From assembly GCA_963576565.1 (NCBI GenBank), contig CAUYVT010000057.1:1-64000 (forward strand): a stretch of 64,000 nt of DNA. Direction: 5' to 3'. Of this stretch, positions 1-14,547 are shown one piece after another (position 1 is the stretch's first letter; each line of letters begins with the position of its first letter). Made by a program: the position numbers and the translations under genes. The stretch comes from Aspidapion aeneum (lineage: Eukaryota; Arthropoda; Insecta; Coleoptera; Brentidae). The notes beneath the pieces were generated by a model. It ran no database searches. It was not told where the DNA came from and saw nothing but the letters and a program-made list of their open reading frames with translations.

Positions 1-981
1 TAACTCTTTTTCGGCTGTGAAGTTTTTTTGAAGATCTTTTTTCAATTTATCTCGTTTTTTAATAGATTTTATTAAACCTAGGGAGACCCAGGGTTTAATT
101 TTTTTATATTTTTTGCTAAAGGTTTTTGTTGTTTTAGAGAGGGATAAATAATTTTGGTAGATTGTAATAAAATTTTGGTAACCTGATTCTGGGTCACTGC
201 TATTTAGAACTTCTGTCCACTGTTCGCTTTTAAAGAACTCACCCAGCCTACCAAAGTCAATTTTGGTAGTTGTCCGAACCTCGTTCATACACTCTGTAAC
301 ATCGTTATTGTTGTTTATTATATTCAATGAAATCGGGTAATGATCGGTTATGTCAGTTTTTATAATAAATGCCCGAAAAGACAAACTATTTAATTTAAGA
401 TTTGGTTTCACAAAGAAATGATCTAGACAGCTTCTTGTTTTTTCCCGAGTGACGGAGTTAATGTAAGATTTAAAGCCGTTAGCTGTTAATGTTGAATAAT
501 AACTAATAACTAAGGGATCCTGATTGGCTAGTAGATTAAAATTAAGATCGCCAACAACAATTTCAATATGTTTTTGCTGCATGTTTTTTAAATACATGTT
601 AAAATCGCTTATAAAATTGTTTTTGTTTGTTGCTGGTGACCTGTATGCTGTCGTAATACTATAACTTACGCTATTAATGTCTATTATTATTCTACTTACA
701 TTAATTTTTGTTAGTTGTAAAGTATGTATTTCTACTTCAGAATTCAGGCTATTTCTTACCAATATCAAAACACCATCATTTTTATTAATGGCGCCCTGAT
801 TATAGTATGTTCTGTATCCCTCTATTGAGAATTCATCATATGACTCAAGTTGAAAGCACTCTGTTAAAACTATTACGTCACAGACACTTAATTGATAAGT
901 TTCCAAGAAACTAACCAAGCTGTCGAAATTTTTTCTCGCACTGCTAATGTTTATATGAAATATATTAAGACATTTTTCCAC
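1..981 (-). CDS. LINE ORF2, N-terminal endonuclease part (partial)
   Basis: The frame opens at the ATG at 979-981 and stays open to the window edge, about 327 codons. It equals the first third of copy B ORF2 (8934-11780). It covers the AP-endonuclease-like (APE) domain that nicks target DNA for target-primed reverse transcription, with the family's glutamate box near residue 41 and a GDLNFN box near residue 146. The reverse transcriptase part would lie left of position 1. It starts 85 bp after the ORF1 stop, the same spacing as in copy B. No lesion is seen in the visible part. Confidence 0.85.
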   Translation of the reverse strand, partial: MEKCLNIFHINISSARKNFDSLVSFLETYQLSVCDVIVLTECFQLESYDEFSIEGYRTYYNQGAINKNDGVLILVRNSLNSEVEIHTLQLTKINVSRIIIDINSVSYSITTAYRSPATNKNNFISDFNMYLKNMQQKHIEIVVGDLNFNLLANQDPLVISYYSTLTANGFKSYINSVTREKTRSCLDHFFVKPNLKLNSLSFRAFIIKTDITDHYPISLNIINNNNDVTECMNEVRTTTKIDFGRLGEFFKSEQWTEVLNSSDPESGYQNFITIYQNYLSLSKTTKTFSKKYKKIKPWVSLGLIKSIKKRDKLKKDLQKNFTAEKEL

Positions 982-1066
982 GATTACTTTGTCAAAAATT
1001 TCATCCGGATTAATTGCTTCACCCAATTTATCATCTTTCAATACATTAATGAGATCAGCTATGTCG

Positions 1067-2284
1067 TTAGTCATAACGACTTATAGCCTGACTGTAGTTA
1101 ATTCGCCTTTTCATTAGTTGTGTATGATAGTAATAAGTGGGGCAATCCGTGGAGCTTGCTTCATGATTTGTACTATAACCCTTTTTGTATTTTTCGTTAG
1201 CAATAACACAGTTTTTGCAGGTTTGGTTACGTCCTGAAACTAGATGGGGGCATTCACGACGTACGTGATTTTTTGAACAGTAGGAACAAACCACTGTATT
1301 GGGGCAGTTGGTATTTTTATGGTAAAATCCCCAACAGTGATAACATTGAGGTGGTTTTACATGTTCATAGACTGCATATCTTTCCCAACCTATAAAGATT
1401 TTTCCACTATTCATTATTCTCTGAAAGTTTAGTGGTGAGCATTCGATAAAAATAGTTTTTTTGTTTGTACTGTTTATAGTTTTAATGTGGACTATTTTAA
1501 AAAGTTCATTGTTTTCAATAAAATTATTTTGTTGTTTTAAAGATTCCTCTATTTCTTTATTAGACATATTTTTATCAAAACCAGTAATTTTTACTTGCGG
1601 ATTCTTCAACTTAGCCTCCTCTACATCGTAAGAATTTTGAAGCTTTTCTTGTACCGCTGTTTTAAGTTTTTGCGCATCTTGTAAGCTATTGCATTTTACT
1701 TCTATGTTTCCTGTCTTGGTTGTCTATATTTTTTGTACTGCTATGTTTAATTGCGCTGGCTTAATAATCTGCATAATTTCTTGTTTACTTTCATCAACTT
1801 GCTGCGCTTTTTTAGGTTTAATTATTATGTTAGGTATATTCCGATTTACAGTGTTTTCAACATTCCCGTTTTTTGAGTTTGTTGAAGAAGCTACACTGGC
1901 ATAGGTTGAGGAAGTACACCCCATATTTTTCGTAGTTTGTAGTTCTTTTTTAAGACCTGTGATCTCCTTTCTTAATCCTTGAATTTCATCCCTCATACAT
2001 TGCACAAGTTGATAAATTTCTGTTGATTTGGCGGCTGTACGCCTACAACTTTTGCACATAAGTGTCAGTTTGCGTTTTAGCAAGGGCATACATTTAATTT
2101 CCGATGGTGCTAAGTCTGCGCATTTTTTATGTATTTTCCTAAAACAGATGTCACATAAAAAATCTTTTTCATTTTCATCAAATGTCTCTTTGCAATGTAT
2201 GCATAATTCCTCCTCTTCCTCCTCCTCAAATATTTCAAGCTCATGTCCCTCGCTCTCGCTTGACTTTGAACTTCTTGTAGCCAT
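1067..2284 (-). pseudogene. LINE ORF1 with one nonsense mutation (copy A)
   Basis: This is the same 405-codon ORF1 as copy B (11866-13083). A single base change at 1726 turns a CAG glutamine codon into TAG (1724-1726 on the plus map), so translation would stop after 186 residues. The product keeps the PHD-like finger and coiled coil but loses the zinc knuckles. The downstream frame is intact to the normal stop at 1067. ORF1 proteins of this type bind the element RNA in the ribonucleoprotein, so the truncated form should not package RNA normally. Since it is one base away from the intact copy, the lesion is recent. Confidence 0.85.
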
Positions 2285-2650
2285 ATTAATACATTTTATG
2301 CGTTTATTTATTTAATAAAATATCTTGTTCCATACCATATCTATGGTTCCAAACAAAAAAATACTAACACCGCGATTCTTTATCAGCCTTTAATAAATAA
2401 ATTGTGATTGTTTTTTGTCCTAGCTCGTATTTATATTTTGTGCACTTGTTACTAATTTTTAAATCATACCTTGTGATATATACGCAATACTTTCACAAAA
2501 ACTAACATCAAAATGAGAAAGTTCGCACTTTTATCTATACTCTGTATAATTTTCTACTATTAATTTTCACTTTTTCTTGTCTTTTTGAAACTTTTTTGGG
2601 AGAATAAAAATAAACGTGTGTACCTTATAAATGTCATTCAATAACTTTAT

Positions 2651-8622
<5,972 letters not shown>

Positions 8623-8624
<2 letters not shown>

Positions 8625-8652
8625 TTCAAGTTTCAAGTTTCAAGTTTCAAGT
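8623..8652 (-). repeat. 3' tandem tail of LINE copy B
   Basis: On the minus strand the element ends in four copies of a 7-bp unit (CTTGAAA) directly abutting the hexamer array, instead of a poly(A) tail. Short tandem 3' tails are typical of several APE-LINE families, whose reverse transcriptase recognises the repeat during target-primed synthesis. The tail marks the 3' end of the element. Confidence 0.75.
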
Positions 8653-8933
8653 TTATTTATTTCACATACTTTATATTACAGATAGTATAATACTTATTTG
8701 ATTAATATTAAATTTTAAATATATAAGCGCCTAGATGACTTAACACCTGTATGCCCTTTTTTTTACTTCTTAAAAATAGTAATATTGAAATCTGTTCAAG
8801 TTAGTTCATAACATGCTACTTTAGAGTTTTATATTTTAAAAACTAAACAAAAAAAAACACATCAAAAGAACACCATTACACAAAAAAAAACACACTCACA
8901 CATACACAGACAGGCATAAAGAGTTTATCAGAT
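8653..8933 (-). other. 3' UTR of LINE copy B
   Basis: This is AT-rich untranslated sequence between the ORF2 stop and the tandem tail, with an A/C-rich stretch near 8840-8910 (plus map). No ORF or RNA gene is seen. Confidence 0.7.
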
Positions 8934-11780
8934 TTATGTTTTGAACAGCCTTAGAAATGTTGTTCTGTTGTTCCATATATATATTTTTGTTAATTTAGAA
9001 AAATGTTTGTTTTTATGCTTATTTTGAGGTTTACTTTTTATGTTAATAGGCATCATGTTGTACACTTTTGGGCCCAAATATTCTAATGATCTCTTAAAAA
9101 ATTCGCTGCGGCAGTGTGGTATACTGAGCATATTGTTGGCTAAATTTCTAGTTAAATGCTTATGTGATAGTCTTTTTTTGTCTTCCTTTTTATGCATAAA
9201 ACATACCAGTGAATGGAGGTATAGTATTCTTATATTGTTAATCCTAGAATTATAAAGAAGATGCGTGGGATATAAATAATCTTGTTTAAAAATAATTTTT
9301 AGTATTTTGTTTTGAATTATTTGCAATGGTTTCAATGTATTGTCATACATTGCACCCCAAGCCAGTATACCATACCTTAGCAAGGATTCCACCAAGCACT
9401 GATATAAAGATGTTAGTAATTTTTTTGACAATATATTTCTTAAAACATAAAATCTATAAATGAGAGATTTTAATTTTTTAGTTAGATGTTCAACTTGATT
9501 TGTCCACTTTAAGTTCGAGTCAATACAGATCCCAAGATATTTTGTATATGGTACTTCCATTATTTTCTCTTCAAACGTATCTATTTCAATATAACTGAAA
9601 TCCGGACGTCCCCTATCGATTTTTGTAAAAGCTATGTAATTTGTTTTTTGTAGATTTAATGACAATTTGTGAACATCTAACCATGTTTTTATTTTTCTAA
9701 GGCCTTCAACAACCTTAGCCTTGACCTCTTCCCATGTGACACCACATAAAATTATAACTGTATCGTCAGCATATGATACTATTTTAGCAATAATTCCCTG
9801 ATTAGTTAATCCTTTTATGTAAATATTAAAAAATATAGGTCCCAGGACGGTCCCTTGAGGTACTCCTATATTAATCTTTTGAGGTGTACTCAGGGTATTG
9901 TTAATTTTGGTTTGCTGTTCTCTTTCCAAAAGGTAGTCTGTACAAAGTTTCAATGCAGTGCCTCTAACGCCATTAGATTCTAGAATGCGTAGCAAGATTT
10001 TATGAGACACCGTATCAAAGGCCTTGGCCAAATCTAGAAACACAGCTATACATTTCTTATTACTATTGGTGGTGTTAGATATTTCACTAAGCAAAGCAGC
10101 CATAGCATCGCTAGTACTAACCCCTTCTGTAAACCCATACTGATTTTCTGAAAGTAGATTATTTGTTTTAAAAAAATTTACTAAACGTGCTTTCAGACAT
10201 TTTTCAAAAATTTTCGCAAAGTTACTAATTAGACTTATTGGTCTATAGTTTGATATTATACTCTTTCTGCCTGATTTATGTATTGGGATTATAATAGATT
10301 TTTTAAAGTGGGAGGGTAAAGTTCCTGTCTTAAAAATTAAGTTGTAAATATGTTTGAGTGGTTCAACTATATATTGATGTAGATCTTTGATCTGTTGAAC
10401 AGTGACCATGTCATAGCCAGGACTGCTTTCCGTTTTTAAAGTACCAATATGCTGAATGAGTTCTTCATTGCTTACAGGGGTTAAAAAAATTGATTTATTC
10501 AAATAATCTATTTCATAGTTTTGTTTAACTTCTGAAATCTTGTTAGCCATTTCTAGACCAATATTTGAAAAATATGTATTACAGTAATTTGCCATTTCAA
10601 GATCATTTTCAATTTTTTTATTGGCATCATTAACTATATTAATATTATTCTTAACTTTTTTCTTACAATTTGTTATTTCAGCAATTATTTTGTATGTTTT
10701 TTTAATGTCGTTCTTATTTTTTTCAAATTTTCCTTTATAATAGTCATTTTTTACTGTGTTCAAAAGTTTTTTAAGAGCATTTCTATAATTTCTATATTCT
10801 AACTCTTTTTCGGCTGTGAAGTTTTTTTGAAGATCTTTTTTCAATTTATCTCGTTTTTTAATAGATTTTATTAAACCTAGGGAGACCCAGGGTTTAATTT
10901 TTTTATATTTTTTGCTAAAGGTTTTTGTTGTTTTAGAGAGGGATAAATAATTTTGGTAGATTGTAATAAAATTTTGGTAACCTGATTCTGGGTCACTGCT
11001 ATTTAGAACTTCTGTCCACTGTTCGCTTTTAAAGAACTCACCCAGCCTACCAAAGTCAATTTTGGTAGTTGTCCGAACCTCGTTCATACACTCTGTAACA
11101 TCGTTATTGTTGTTTATTATATTCAATGAAATCGGGTAATGATCGGTTATGTCAGTTTTTATAATAAATGCCCGAAAAGACAAACTATTTAATTTAAGAT
11201 TTGGTTTCACAAAGAAATGATCTAGACAGCTTCTTGTTTTTTCCCGAGTGACGGAGTTAATGTAAGATTTAAAGCCGTTAGCTGTTAATGTTGAATAATA
11301 ACTAATAACTAAGGGATCCTGATTGGCTAGTAGATTAAAATTAAGATCGCCAACAACAATTTCAATATGTTTTTGCTGCATGTTTTTTAAATACATGTTA
11401 AAATCGCTTATAAAATTGTTTTTGTTTGTTGCTGGTGACCTGTATGCTGTCGTAATACTATAACTTACGCTATTAATGTCTATTATTATTCTACTTACAT
11501 TAATTTTTGTTAGTTGTAAAGTATGTATTTCTACTTCAGAATTCAGGCTATTTCTTACCAATATCAAAACACCATCATTTTTATTAATGGCGCCCTGATT
11601 ATAGTATGTTCTGTATCCCTCTATTGAGAATTCATCATATGACTCAAGTTGAAAGCACTCTGTTAAAACTATTACGTCACAGACACTTAATTGATAAGTT
11701 TCCAAGAAACTAACCAAGCTGTCGAAATTTTTTCTCGCACTGCTAATGTTTATATGAAATATATTAAGACATTTTTCCAC
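8934..11780 (-). CDS. LINE ORF2: APE endonuclease-reverse transcriptase (intact)
   Basis: The 948-residue protein nicks target DNA and copies the element RNA there. The APE domain spans about residues 1-230, with LTE near 40, GDLNFN near 146, CLDHFF near 188 and a TDH that stands where SDH is usual. The RT domain spans about 440-720: SNYRPISL, the LDLAKAFDTV box with its catalytic Asp, GVPQGTVLGP and YADD near 670-673. A C-terminal region after about residue 780 carries the conserved LLRYGILAWG. The ATG at 11778-11780 follows the ORF1 stop by 85 bp. No frameshift or stop was seen. With intact ORF1, this copy could be active. Confidence 0.93.
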   Translation of the reverse strand: MEKCLNIFHINISSARKNFDSLVSFLETYQLSVCDVIVLTECFQLESYDEFSIEGYRTYYNQGAINKNDGVLILVRNSLNSEVEIHTLQLTKINVSRIIIDINSVSYSITTAYRSPATNKNNFISDFNMYLKNMQQKHIEIVVGDLNFNLLANQDPLVISYYSTLTANGFKSYINSVTREKTRSCLDHFFVKPNLKLNSLSFRAFIIKTDITDHYPISLNIINNNNDVTECMNEVRTTTKIDFGRLGEFFKSEQWTEVLNSSDPESGYQNFITIYQNYLSLSKTTKTFSKKYKKIKPWVSLGLIKSIKKRDKLKKDLQKNFTAEKELEYRNYRNALKKLLNTVKNDYYKGKFEKNKNDIKKTYKIIAEITNCKKKVKNNINIVNDANKKIENDLEMANYCNTYFSNIGLEMANKISEVKQNYEIDYLNKSIFLTPVSNEELIQHIGTLKTESSPGYDMVTVQQIKDLHQYIVEPLKHIYNLIFKTGTLPSHFKKSIIIPIHKSGRKSIISNYRPISLISNFAKIFEKCLKARLVNFFKTNNLLSENQYGFTEGVSTSDAMAALLSEISNTTNSNKKCIAVFLDLAKAFDTVSHKILLRILESNGVRGTALKLCTDYLLEREQQTKINNTLSTPQKINIGVPQGTVLGPIFFNIYIKGLTNQGIIAKIVSYADDTVIILCGVTWEEVKAKVVEGLRKIKTWLDVHKLSLNLQKTNYIAFTKIDRGRPDFSYIEIDTFEEKIMEVPYTKYLGICIDSNLKWTNQVEHLTKKLKSLIYRFYVLRNILSKKLLTSLYQCLVESLLRYGILAWGAMYDNTLKPLQIIQNKILKIIFKQDYLYPTHLLYNSRINNIRILYLHSLVCFMHKKEDKKRLSHKHLTRNLANNMLSIPHCRSEFFKRSLEYLGPKVYNMMPINIKSKPQNKHKNKHFSKLTKIYIWNNRTTFLRLFKT

Positions 11781-11865
11781 GATTACTTTGTCAAAAATTT
11801 CATCCGGATTAATTGCTTAACCCAATTTATCATCTTTCAATACATTAATGAGATCAGCTATGTCG

Positions 11866-13083
11866 TTAGTCATAACGACTTATAGCCTGACTGTAGTTAA
11901 TTCGCCTTTTCATTAGTTGTGTATGATAGTAATAAGTGGGGCAATCCGTGGAGCTTGCTTCATGATTTGTACTATAACCCTTTTTGTATTTTTCGTTAGC
12001 AATAATACAGTTTTTGCAGGTTTGGTTACGTCCTGAAACTAGATGGGGGCATTCACGACGTACGTGATTTTTTGAACAGTAGGAACAAACCACTGTATTG
12101 GGGCAGTTGGTATTTTTATGGTAAAATCCCCAACAGTGATAACATTGAGGTGGTTTTACATGTTCATAGACTGCATATCTTTCCCAACCTATAAAGATTT
12201 TTCCACTATTCATTATTCTCTGAAAGTTTAGTGGTGAGCATTCGATAAAAATAGTTTTTTTGTTTGTACTGTTTATAGTTTTAATGTGGACTATTTTAAA
12301 AAGTTCATTGTTTTCAATAAAATTATTTTGTTGTTTTAAAGATTCCTCTATTTCTTTATTAGACATATTTTTATCAAAACCAGTAATTTTTACTTGCGGA
12401 TTCTTCAACTTAGCCTCCTCTACATCGTAAGAATTTTGAAGCTTTTCTTGTACCGCTGTTTTAAGTTTTTGCGCATCTTGTAAGCTATTGCATTTTACTT
12501 CTATGTTTCCTGTCTTGGTTGTCTGTATTTTTTGTACTGCTATGTTTAATTGCGCTGGCTTAATAATCTGCATAATTTCTTGTTTACTTTCATCAACTTG
12601 CTGCGCTTTTTTAGGTTTAATTATTATGTTAGGTATATTCCGATTTACAGTGTTTTCAACATTCCCGTTTTTTGAGTTTGTTGAAGAAGCTACACTGGCA
12701 TAGGTTGAGGAAGTACACCCCATATTTTTCGTAGTTTGTAGTTCTTTTTTAAGACCTGTGATCTCCTTTCTTAATCCTTGAATTTCATCCCTCATACATT
12801 GCACAAGTTGATAAATTTCTGTTGATTTGGCGGCTGTACGCCTACAACTTTTGCACATAAGTGTCAGTTTGCGTTTTAGCAAGGGCATACATTTAATTTC
12901 CGATGGTGCTAAGTCTGCGCATTTTTTATGTATTTTCCTAAAACAGATGTCACATAAAAAATCTTTTTCATTTTCATCAAATGTCTCTTTGCAATGTATG
13001 CATAATTCCTCCTCTTCCTCCTCCTCAAATATTTCAAGCTCATGTCCCTCGCTCTCGCTTGACTTTGAACTTCTTGTAGCCAT
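11866..13083 (-). CDS. LINE ORF1: PHD-like finger, coiled coil and zinc knuckles
   Basis: The 405-residue nucleic-acid-binding protein forms the element RNP. Visible parts in order: an acidic stretch (residues 20-26), a C4HC3 PHD-like finger using C28, C31, C44, C47, H52, C55, C77 and C80, a heptad-rich segment at about 95-115 likely to form a coiled coil, an RRM-like middle region, then zinc knuckles CYHCWGFYHKNTNC and CSYCSKNHVRREC and a third Cys-rich motif near the C-terminus. Knuckles are standard for Jockey/I/R1-type ORF1 proteins; an N-terminal PHD joined to them is less usual. The start is the ATG at 13081-13083. Confidence 0.9.
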   Translation of the reverse strand: MATRSSKSSESEGHELEIFEEEEEEELCIHCKETFDENEKDFLCDICFRKIHKKCADLAPSEIKCMPLLKRKLTLMCKSCRRTAAKSTEIYQLVQCMRDEIQGLRKEITGLKKELQTTKNMGCTSSTYASVASSTNSKNGNVENTVNRNIPNIIIKPKKAQQVDESKQEIMQIIKPAQLNIAVQKIQTTKTGNIEVKCNSLQDAQKLKTAVQEKLQNSYDVEEAKLKNPQVKITGFDKNMSNKEIEESLKQQNNFIENNELFKIVHIKTINSTNKKTIFIECSPLNFQRIMNSGKIFIGWERYAVYEHVKPPQCYHCWGFYHKNTNCPNTVVCSYCSKNHVRRECPHLVSGRNQTCKNCIIANEKYKKGYSTNHEASSTDCPTYYYHTQLMKRRINYSQAISRYD

Positions 13084-13449
13084 ATTAATACATTTTATGC
13101 GTTTATTTATTTAATAAAATATCTTGTTCCATACCATATCTATGGTTCCAAACAAAAAAATACTAACACCGCGATTCTTTATCAGCCTTTAATAAATAAA
13201 TTGTGATTGTTTTTTGTCCTAGCTCGTATTTATATTTTGTGCACTTGTTACTAATTTTTAAATCATACCTTGTGATATATACGCAATACTTTCACAAAAA
13301 CTAACATCAAAATGAGAAAGTTCGCACTTTTATCTATACTCTGTATAATTTTCTACTATTAATTTTCACTTTTTCTTGTCTTTTTGAAACTTTTTTGGGA
13401 GAATAAAAATAAACGTGTGTACCTTATAAATGTCATTCAATAACTTTAT
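13084..13449 (-). promoter_or_regulatory. 5' UTR / presumed internal promoter region of LINE copy B
   Basis: These 366 bp upstream of ORF1 are identical to 2285-2650 of copy A as far as can be read. LINEs carry an internal promoter in the 5' UTR; no defined box was recognised, so the promoter role is inferred. It ends at the junction with the hexamer array. Confidence 0.5.
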
Positions 13450-13454
13450 ATGTA

Positions 13455-13491
<37 letters not shown>

Positions 13492-13495
13492 GTGT
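13450..13495. repeat. Short remnant of (GTATGT)n left of the BEL element
   Basis: About 7.5 copies of the same hexamer lie between LINE copy B and the left LTR of the BEL element. The array resumes in the same phase immediately after the right LTR, so the two parts were one array before the BEL insertion. Confidence 0.95.
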
Positions 13496-13978
13496 TGTTC
13501 GTGCAACTTTAATTTTAAATTCAAATTTTGCGCCAAATTCCCGTATTCGGAAAACCCACACAATTTCAATTTGATTGGCACAAGCAAAACGCCAGCGCCA
13601 TCTACAAAAAATGAATCTGCGCAAAGAGGCGTAACCAAAAAAAAGATTCGTCTGTCGTATTCTATCGAGATCACCACGCAGCATGGTGATAAATTCTATT
13701 AACCAAAAAATCCAATAACATTCTTAGAAAATAAAACTAAACCATTACACAAACAAGTGATTCTAGTGTAGATCGCCTGCAACGACTGGGCCAGCGAGAG
13801 GAGCTCCTCTGGACGACGGAAACAGCTGAAAAGGTGAGTGCCAATCCTCTATATTGTCTTTGTGTGGCTCGGAAAAATTAATATTTTTACATCGTCCTTT
13901 TAAGGATTTTTGCACCCAGATTTTATAAAACGGCCAGCACATACAGTCCCGCTGCTCTACCAACCTCAAAACACAACA
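13496..13978 (+). repeat. Left LTR of BEL element
   Basis: The 483-bp direct repeat has ends TGTTCG and CAACA. It matches the right LTR at a constant offset of 6684. The LTR supplies promoter and polyadenylation signals; none was pinned down by eye. Confidence 0.95.
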
Positions 13979-14547
13979 TTTTCTGGTCCCACAACCCAGA
14001 TAGTTTTTTAAAATTTGTTTGCTAAAAATATTAGATTTTTACCCTCGCCATTTTGATTCGTTTGTTGCCGTGTCCGGTTTAGAAAGGAGGTTCCGTCCCC
14101 CCTTGCGTGGCTTAACGGTTGCTCCACCCACATTTCATTGCAGCCGAAATTGGCACTTCGTACGTCGTTTGTTTTGATTCAAAAATCGAAATTTGTTTAA
14201 ATAATAGTTATTTGTTTAAATAATATGTTATAGTTATTCAAAACAACAAAAGTGCTTGTGAGTTGAATGCTTTATTCTTATTTAACAGGTAAACAAACAC
14301 ATCTAGTAGAATTAGTATTTACCTGTAAATAATAAGAGAAACGGTAGTAGGTACAATTTGTTTTCTGTGCATTTATTTGGGAGAAAAATCGCGACCTAGG
14401 ATAACAGCTGTGATAAGTTTTTGCATTTATTCGAGAAATCGATAATAAAATATATGCTGTCGGACTCTTTTGGACTGATTAAAGTCAATAGGGGTCAAGT
14501 GTTAGTTTTATTCCTTTTAAATATTTTTAATTTTTTAAATTAACAAT
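13979..14547 (+). other. BEL leader with candidate primer-binding site
   Basis: This 569-bp untranslated leader runs from the LTR to the ORF. A candidate minus-strand primer-binding site starts with TGG at 13984, five bases after the LTR end (TGGTCCCACAACCCAG, 13984-13999). TGG is the expected complement of a tRNA CCA end; the tRNA species was not assigned. Confidence 0.6.

Larger units (their letters stand above)
1..2650 (-). mobile_element. LINE copy A (5' part; runs off window start)
   Basis: The element reads on the minus strand. Its bases 1-2650 match 10800-13449 (copy B) at a constant offset of 10799, with only three substitutions seen by eye (1020, 1207 and 1726) and no indel. It includes the start of ORF2, all of ORF1 and a 5' region of about 365 bp that abuts the hexamer array at 2651. 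The rest of ORF2 and the 3' end lie outside the window. One of the substitutions is a stop codon in ORF1, so this copy is disabled as an autonomous element while copy B is intact. Confidence 0.9.
8625..13449 (-). mobile_element. LINE copy B, full-length and apparently intact
   Basis: This is a two-ORF, APE-type non-LTR retrotransposon. From 5' to 3' on the minus strand: a 5' region of about 365 bp (13449-13084), ORF1 (13083-11866), an 85-bp spacer, ORF2 (11780-8934), a 3' UTR of about 310 bp and a short tandem tail at 8623-8652. Both ORFs are uninterrupted. It lies between two stretches of the same hexamer array, and the same 5' junction with the array is seen for copy A. The clade was not settled; the ORF2 motifs fit the Jockey/CR1 side of the APE-LINE tree. 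Confidence 0.9.
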
